From Tumulicola sp039922955 (GTDB lineage Bacteria; Vulcanimicrobiota; Vulcanimicrobiia; Vulcanimicrobiales; Vulcanimicrobiaceae): DNA of 9,597 nt. Shown here one piece after another: positions 5,945 through 9,597 of the stretch. The notes beneath the pieces were generated by a model. It made no database searches. It saw only the letters and a program-made list of their open reading frames with translations, and was not told the origin of the DNA. Each line of letters starts with the position of its first letter. The stretch's first letter is position 1. The stretch lies in NCBI GenBank assembly GCA_039922955.1, contig JBDTDR010000043.1:1-9597 (forward strand). Direction: 5' to 3'. A program made the position numbers and the translations under genes.

Positions 5945-8926
5945 GTGAAAAACTGTCTTTTCCACCCGGGTGGCGTATCTATTCGGGTTGTGTTTTCACG
6001 AGTAGAAGCGGATGCCGCCGACGGTGCGGTCGACAGTTGGCTGGAGCGGCTCGACGCGGCCGGCGCGGGGCCCTCGTCGCGAGCCGCCACGCAGGTGCGG
6101 TACGTTTTAACGCACCGCGAGATCTACTACGTTCCGCGCGTTGAAATCGACGCGTTCGCCGCCACGGTTCTGCGCGACGGTACGCTTTCGAATCTCCGCC
6201 CCATCGACGTCCTCAACATGACCAAGCTCGCCGGATCGTTCGTCACGCCGATCGATCGCACGGTCGGCCGTCTGGCCGGCGTCAGCGGCGTGGCCCGGCC
6301 GGTGCTGGCGGCGCCGACGCCGCCGATTCTCGGCACGCTCCTCGATATCGCGATCGAAACCGGACGTCTTCATTGGAAATCCGGATCAAATCCGCCGCTG
6401 AAGCGAAACGCAATCGCCCGCGGGCGGCTGACCTGGCGTACCGATCCCGACGGCCGGCAGCGCCCAACGCTCGTGGACCGGCCGCGGGCGGTTTTTCTTC
6501 CCGCGAAGCCGGTGTGGTACGTCGACCCCGCAACCATGGAGGCCGGTCCGGTCGAGCTGGGCATCGCTCCCGAACTGGCAGCGATCGCGGTGTCCTCGCC
6601 GGCGCTCACGCAGCGTCAAGCCGAGCGGTCGCAGATCGTGTGGCGCCGCGCCGTGGCGCCGGGCGGCGCCGACGCACCCGCGTCACGAACGCCGGCCGAG
6701 TTCGTCGACGACGATCCGATACCGGTTCTGCGGCTCGACGCCGCGCGGTTTGCGTTCGCGGAGCTTCGTTTTGCCTACGGCGGGCGGGAGGTCGGCGCGG
6801 CCGACCGAGACGACGCGTTTCAGGTCGCGGCCGGCCCGTCGCAAAAGATCTGGCCGCGCCGGCGCGACGCGGAAGATCGCGCGCGAAAGCGGCTCATCCA
6901 GGCGGGCTTCACGCCGGTCGAGCCCGACGAGGCGGGGAACGATCCGCGTCTGCTCCGCGACGCCTACCGGTTGGGCCTCGAGGACGATGCCGGTTGGGCG
7001 CGGTTCGTACACGTCGGCCTTCCACGACTGCGCGCCGATGGCTGGCGCGTCGAATTCGGCGGGAGCTTTGGATTGGAAATCGTGGAGCCCGGCGACGACT
7101 GGGACGCGCGGTTCGTCGAAAACGAAAACCACTGGTTCGATCTCGATCTCGGAATTACGATCCAAGGCGAACGGGTGGCCCTGTTGCCGATTCTCGTCGA
7201 AGCCTTGCGCGAGCGCGGCCGCCTCGGTCGCGACGCTCGCGCCGAAGGCGAACCGCTCTTTGCACGTTTGCCCAGCGGTGCCTACGCGGTGCTCCCGGCG
7301 GAGCGTGTAAACCGCCTTCTCGCAACCCTCGTGGAACTCTTCGACACCAACGGCCTCACCGCCGACGGCCGCCTTGCGCTCACCGCCGCGCACGTCGGAG
7401 TACTCGACGAGATCGTGCGCGACGGTGGCATCCGCTGGGATGGCGGGATCGCGCTGCGCACGCTCGTCGAGCGTCTTAACGCGCTGCCGGCCGGCCGTAC
7501 GGTTACGGTTCCGGCGGAATTTCAGGGCACGCTGCGCTCGTATCAGCACGACGGCGTCGCTTGGCTGCAAATGCTGCGCGAATACGGGTTCGGCGCCGTT
7601 CTGGCCGACGACATGGGCTTAGGCAAGACCGTGCAGTTGCTCGCACACGCCGCGATCGAACGCGCGCACGATCGCTTGACCGCGCCGATCCTGATCGTCG
7701 CCCCGACCAGCGTGGTGCCGAACTGGCGTGCCGAGATCGCGCGGTTCACGCCGCACTTGCGCGTGCTCTCGCTCACCGGCGCCGAGCGAGCCGAGCGGTT
7801 CGAGCACATCGGGGACCACGACGTCGTTCTCACGACGTACGCACTGCTTCAGCGCGACGCCGACCGTCTATTGCCGCGCGAGTGGTCGTTGGCGGTGCTC
7901 GACGAGGCGCAAGCCGTAAAAAATCCACGGTCTAAAGGTGCCCAGCACGTGCGGCGCCTTCGCGCGCGCCAACGCATCGCGCTCACCGGAACGCCGATCG
8001 AAAATCACCTCGACGAGCTGTGGTCGATCTTCGCATTTGCGGTTCCCGCGCTCCTGGGCGAGCGCGCGGCTTTCGCCCGCCGCTTTCGCACGCCCATCGA
8101 AAAGCGCAACGACCTGGCGCGCCGCAAGGCGCTGGCCTTGCGCGTGCGCCCGTTCTTGCTGCGCCGAACCAAGGAGGCCGTCGAGGCGGATTTGCCCCCG
8201 AAGTCCGAAATCGTTGCGCGCGTCGAACTCGACGGCGCGCAACGCGACCTCTACGAAACGATTCGGCTCGCGATGCACAAGCGGGTGCGCGACGAGGTGA
8301 ATCGCCGCGGCGTCGAGCGTAGCCGCATCGTGGTGCTCGACGCGCTGCTTAAGCTCCGCCAGGTGTGCTGCGATCCGCGTCTCGTGAAGCTGCCGGCCGC
8401 GCGTGCTGCCAAAGGATCCGCGAAACTCGAGGCGTTGCTCGACATGCTGCCCGATCTCTTGGCCGACGGGCGCCGAATCTTGCTATTCTCGCAGTTCACC
8501 TCGATGCTCGACCTGATCAAGCCCGAGCTGCTGCGGCTAGGCGTGAAATACGTCGAGCTGCGTGGCGCGACCCGGGATCGAGTTACGCCCGTCGCCCGCT
8601 TCCAGTCCGGCGAAATTCCGCTGTTTCTGATTAGCCTCAAAGCCGGCGGGACCGGGCTCAACCTCACGGCGGCCGATACGGTCATCCACTACGATCCGTG
8701 GTGGAATCCCGCGGTTGTGCGCCAGGCCACCGACCGCGCCCATCGGATCGGCCAAGAGCATCCGGTCTTCGTGTATAAACTCGTGACGGTCGGCACGGTG
8801 GAAGAGCGGATACTCGAAATGCAGGCGCGCAAGGCCGCGTTGGCCGACGGGATCTTCGAGGATGCGGCGGGGGCGGCGCCGCTGGACGCCGATGCGATCG
8901 ACCGGCTGTTTGCGCCGTTCGGCTAA
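5945..8926 (+). CDS. Swi2/Snf2-family DNA-dependent ATPase (bacterial helicase-like)
   Basis: A 993-residue protein with a complete two-lobed Snf2 motor in its second half. The motifs in order are DDMGLGKT (555-562, Walker A Lys561), APTSVVPNW (586-594), DEAQ (653-656, Walker B), LTGTPIEN (680-687), ILLFSQF (845-851), SLKAGGTGLNL (897-907) and QATDRAHRIGQ (927-937, arginine fingers). Such ATPases translocate on double-stranded DNA to remodel protein-DNA complexes; they do not unwind strands. Residues about 1-520 form a long N-terminal region. Its later part, with LDLGITIQGERVALLPILVEAL (400-421), resembles the accessory region of bacterial Snf2 proteins. I see no Cys/His pattern for a SWIM zinc finger, and no SWIM gene is adjacent. 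The start is GTG at 5945, the first standard start after the in-frame stop at 5840-5842, with only a weak GGGA upstream; GTG at 5990 is an alternative. The domain layout is not that of RapA, and the partner or target is unknown. Confidence 0.92.
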   Translation: MKNCLFHPGGVSIRVVFSRVEADAADGAVDSWLERLDAAGAGPSSRAATQVRYVLTHREIYYVPRVEIDAFAATVLRDGTLSNLRPIDVLNMTKLAGSFVTPIDRTVGRLAGVSGVARPVLAAPTPPILGTLLDIAIETGRLHWKSGSNPPLKRNAIARGRLTWRTDPDGRQRPTLVDRPRAVFLPAKPVWYVDPATMEAGPVELGIAPELAAIAVSSPALTQRQAERSQIVWRRAVAPGGADAPASRTPAEFVDDDPIPVLRLDAARFAFAELRFAYGGREVGAADRDDAFQVAAGPSQKIWPRRRDAEDRARKRLIQAGFTPVEPDEAGNDPRLLRDAYRLGLEDDAGWARFVHVGLPRLRADGWRVEFGGSFGLEIVEPGDDWDARFVENENHWFDLDLGITIQGERVALLPILVEALRERGRLGRDARAEGEPLFARLPSGAYAVLPAERVNRLLATLVELFDTNGLTADGRLALTAAHVGVLDEIVRDGGIRWDGGIALRTLVERLNALPAGRTVTVPAEFQGTLRSYQHDGVAWLQMLREYGFGAVLADDMGLGKTVQLLAHAAIERAHDRLTAPILIVAPTSVVPNWRAEIARFTPHLRVLSLTGAERAERFEHIGDHDVVLTTYALLQRDADRLLPREWSLAVLDEAQAVKNPRSKGAQHVRRLRARQRIALTGTPIENHLDELWSIFAFAVPALLGERAAFARRFRTPIEKRNDLARRKALALRVRPFLLRRTKEAVEADLPPKSEIVARVELDGAQRDLYETIRLAMHKRVRDEVNRRGVERSRIVVLDALLKLRQVCCDPRLVKLPAARAAKGSAKLEALLDMLPDLLADGRRILLFSQFTSMLDLIKPELLRLGVKYVELRGATRDRVTPVARFQSGEIPLFLISLKAGGTGLNLTAADTVIHYDPWWNPAVVRQATDRAHRIGQEHPVFVYKLVTVGTVEERILEMQARKAALADGIFEDAAGAAPLDADAIDRLFAPFG

Positions 8927-8946
8927 GCCGGCGGGGCCGGCCGGCC
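8927..8946 (+). terminator. GC hairpin immediately after the Snf2 stop codon
   Basis: GCCGGC (8927-8932) and GCCGGC (8936-8941) can pair in a 6-bp stem with a GGG loop, starting at the base after the TAA stop. An overlapping 12-base palindrome of alternating GG and CC lies at 8935-8946. There is no T-tract, so it is not a classical intrinsic terminator. It may still end or stabilise the Snf2 transcript before the rpoB promoter begins 30 bp further on. Confidence 0.4.
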
Positions 8947-8976
8947 GACGAATGTCTCAGGTCGCAGGAGGGTTCC

Positions 8977-9006
8977 TTGACGCTGTTGGCGACGGGGTGC
9001 TAGACT
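8977..9006 (+). promoter_or_regulatory. Predicted sigma-70-type promoter for rpoB
   Basis: TTGACG (8977-8982, 5 of 6 matches to the -35 consensus) is followed after an 18-base spacer by TAGACT (9001-9006, 4 of 6 to the -10 consensus). The bases just before the -10 are TGC, an extended -10 element. Transcription would begin near 9013, leaving a leader of about 125 nt before rpoB. It is the best promoter match in the intergenic regions of the window and lies wholly between the Snf2 and rpoB genes, so rpoB need not depend on upstream transcription. Confidence 0.65.
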
Positions 9007-9012
9007 CGTACC

Positions 9013-9138
9013 CTATGCCCCGGGGCGAATAGGCCACAATTAAAAATCAGGCGGGTCACCTCTGCAGTAGCAGAGCGTGAGCTCGTCTTTTTGGTGTGCG
9101 CCAAGTTCCGTCGCAGTCACCCACAGAGAAAGAGAGTA
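9013..9138 (+). promoter_or_regulatory. Structured rpoB 5' leader with tandem hairpins and a T-tract
   Basis: The predicted leader contains several inverted repeats. The palindrome GCCCCGGGGC lies at 9017-9026. A perfect hairpin CTCTGC-AGTA-GCAGAG lies at 9060-9075. A second hairpin GAGC-GTGA-GCTC (9073-9084) shares three bases with the first, so the two exclude each other. TTTTT at 9088-9092 follows the second, in the position of an intrinsic-terminator U-tract. A third hairpin, TTGGT-GTGC-GCCAA with one T-G pair, lies at 9091-9104. The arrangement could be an attenuator or a binding site for a regulatory protein; the second stem is short, so function is uncertain. The purine-rich run AGAAAGAGAG at 9127-9136 is the likely ribosome-binding region. 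I recognise no known riboswitch. Confidence 0.4.
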
Positions 9139-9597
9139 ATGGCGAAAACGACAGCTCCGAAGTCCCCTGCGAAGAGCTCCGCAGGCACCAAGGGCAAGTC
9201 GAAACGCGCGGCCGCTGCGGCCGTGACCAACGGCGCCTCCAAAGCCATGCCGGCCGCCTTCCCGATGCCGACGGGAGCGTTCACGGTCGAGCAGCCACCC
9301 GATCCGGGCCCGAAGCGCACGCGCTACGCGTTCGCGAAGATCCCGCACGTCCTGGAAATCCCGAACCTGATCGAACTGCAGAAGGCCAGCTTCGCGTGGT
9401 TCAAGACCGAGGGTCTGGCGGACGCCTTCGCTTCGATCTCGCCGATCAAGGATTTTACCGGCAACCTGATCCTCGAGTTCGGAGAGCACAGCCTGGGCGA
9501 GCCCAAGTATACAATTGAAGAGTGCCGCGAGCGCGACATGACCTATAGCGCTCCCCTGCGCGTCCGCGTGCGCTTAATTACCGCCGAATCCGGCGAA
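9139..9597 (+). CDS. rpoB: DNA-directed RNA polymerase beta subunit, N-terminal part (partial)
   Basis: The frame is open from ATG 9139 to the right edge, giving 153 codons of a protein that normally exceeds 1,100 residues. RpoB is the beta subunit of RNA polymerase and, with beta', forms the catalytic centre. The family match is clear: FAKIPHVLEIPNLIELQ (65-81), SFAWF (84-88), SPIKDFTG (101-108), and YTIEECRERD plus MTYSAPLRVRVRL (124-146), the conserved start of the protrusion region. Most bacterial RpoB proteins reach the equivalent of residue 63 after a shorter leader. Here about 60 residues precede it, rich in Lys, Ala, Ser and Pro, with seven basic residues in the first 23 and no acidic residue before Glu51. 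The ATG is preceded by a purine-rich run only 2 nt away. A later start at ATG 9247 (Met37) or ATG 9265 (Met43) would shorten the extension. No rplJ or rplL lies upstream. Confidence 0.95.
   Translation, partial: MAKTTAPKSPAKSSAGTKGKSKRAAAAAVTNGASKAMPAAFPMPTGAFTVEQPPDPGPKRTRYAFAKIPHVLEIPNLIELQKASFAWFKTEGLADAFASISPIKDFTGNLILEFGEHSLGEPKYTIEECRERDMTYSAPLRVRVRLITAESGE

Noticed and set aside
6373..7479. A 368-codon plus-strand frame inside the Snf2 gene
   Set aside because: It is very Arg-rich low-complexity sequence, an out-of-frame shadow of the Snf2 frame, which continues unbroken through it.
6683..7570. A 295-codon minus-strand frame opposite the Snf2 gene
   Set aside because: No domain is recognisable and there is no ribosome-binding site or promoter context; it is the antisense shadow of a well-supported gene.
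5945..8926. Annotation of the Snf2 protein as RapA/HepA
   Set aside because: The motor motifs are general to Snf2 proteins, and the N-terminal region resembles the generic bacterial Snf2 group more than RapA.
8952..9032. A 26-codon frame in the gap before rpoB, a possible leader peptide
   Set aside because: It spans the -35 and -10 boxes of the predicted rpoB promoter, has no ribosome-binding site, and has no run of regulatory codons.
9037..9048. AT-rich run (ACAATTAAAAAT) as a second rpoB promoter -10
   Set aside because: No -35 element lies at 16-19 bases upstream; the 8977-9006 promoter scores better. It may simply be an unstructured spacer in the leader.
9040..9489. A 149-codon minus-strand frame over the rpoB start and leader
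   Set aside because: It covers the conserved rpoB N-terminal coding sequence in antisense and shows no family motif.
9096..9518. A 140-codon plus-strand frame overlapping the rpoB start in another frame
   Set aside because: The frame from ATG 9139 gives unmistakable RpoB sequence; this one does not resemble any protein.

Overview
The window is GC-rich bacterial chromosome with very tight gene packing. It holds seven protein-coding genes, two of them cut by the window edges. I see no tRNA, rRNA, CRISPR array, insertion sequence or phage gene. The core genes (the 3' end of dxs and the 5' end of rpoB) are clearly bacterial. High GC, several GTG starts and an rpoB with no ribosomal-protein gene directly upstream point to a soil-type, high-GC, probably uncultured lineage. 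Candidatus Eremiobacterota (WPS-2) is a guess by general resemblance only; the window does not prove it.

Layout, left to right. (1) Positions 1-252, plus strand: the last 83 codons of 1-deoxy-D-xylulose-5-phosphate synthase. (2) Positions 249-5135, minus strand: a compact four-gene run, read right to left. It comprises a sarcosine/N-methyltryptophan oxidase-like flavoenzyme, an exported phosphoesterase of the phospholipase C/acid phosphatase family, an OmpR-type response regulator and its sensor histidine kinase. Gaps are 33 bp, 52 bp and a 4-bp overlap, so one transcript is likely. It ends tail to tail with dxs, the two genes sharing a CTAG that holds both stop codons. (3) Positions 5136-5217: a short divergent intergenic region. 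(4) Positions 5218-8926, plus strand: a DUF1345 membrane protein and a 993-residue Swi2/Snf2 ATPase, 64 bp apart. (5) Positions 8927-9138: a non-coding stretch with a GC hairpin, a good sigma-70-type promoter and a structured leader. (6) Positions 9139-9597, plus strand: the start of rpoB, running off the window edge.

How the genes may work together. The kinase/regulator pair sits downstream of two enzymes and may control them, but its signal cannot be read from sequence. The Snf2 ATPase lies directly upstream of rpoB. That recalls RapA/HepA, the Swi2/Snf2 protein that binds RNA polymerase in E. coli, but the domain layout differs and the link is inference only.

I found no clearly new multi-gene system. 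The items most worth a second look are the basic, low-complexity N-terminal extension of RpoB, the hairpin-rich rpoB leader with a T-tract, the separation of rpoB from rplJL, and an active-site histidine replaced by threonine in the flavin oxidase.
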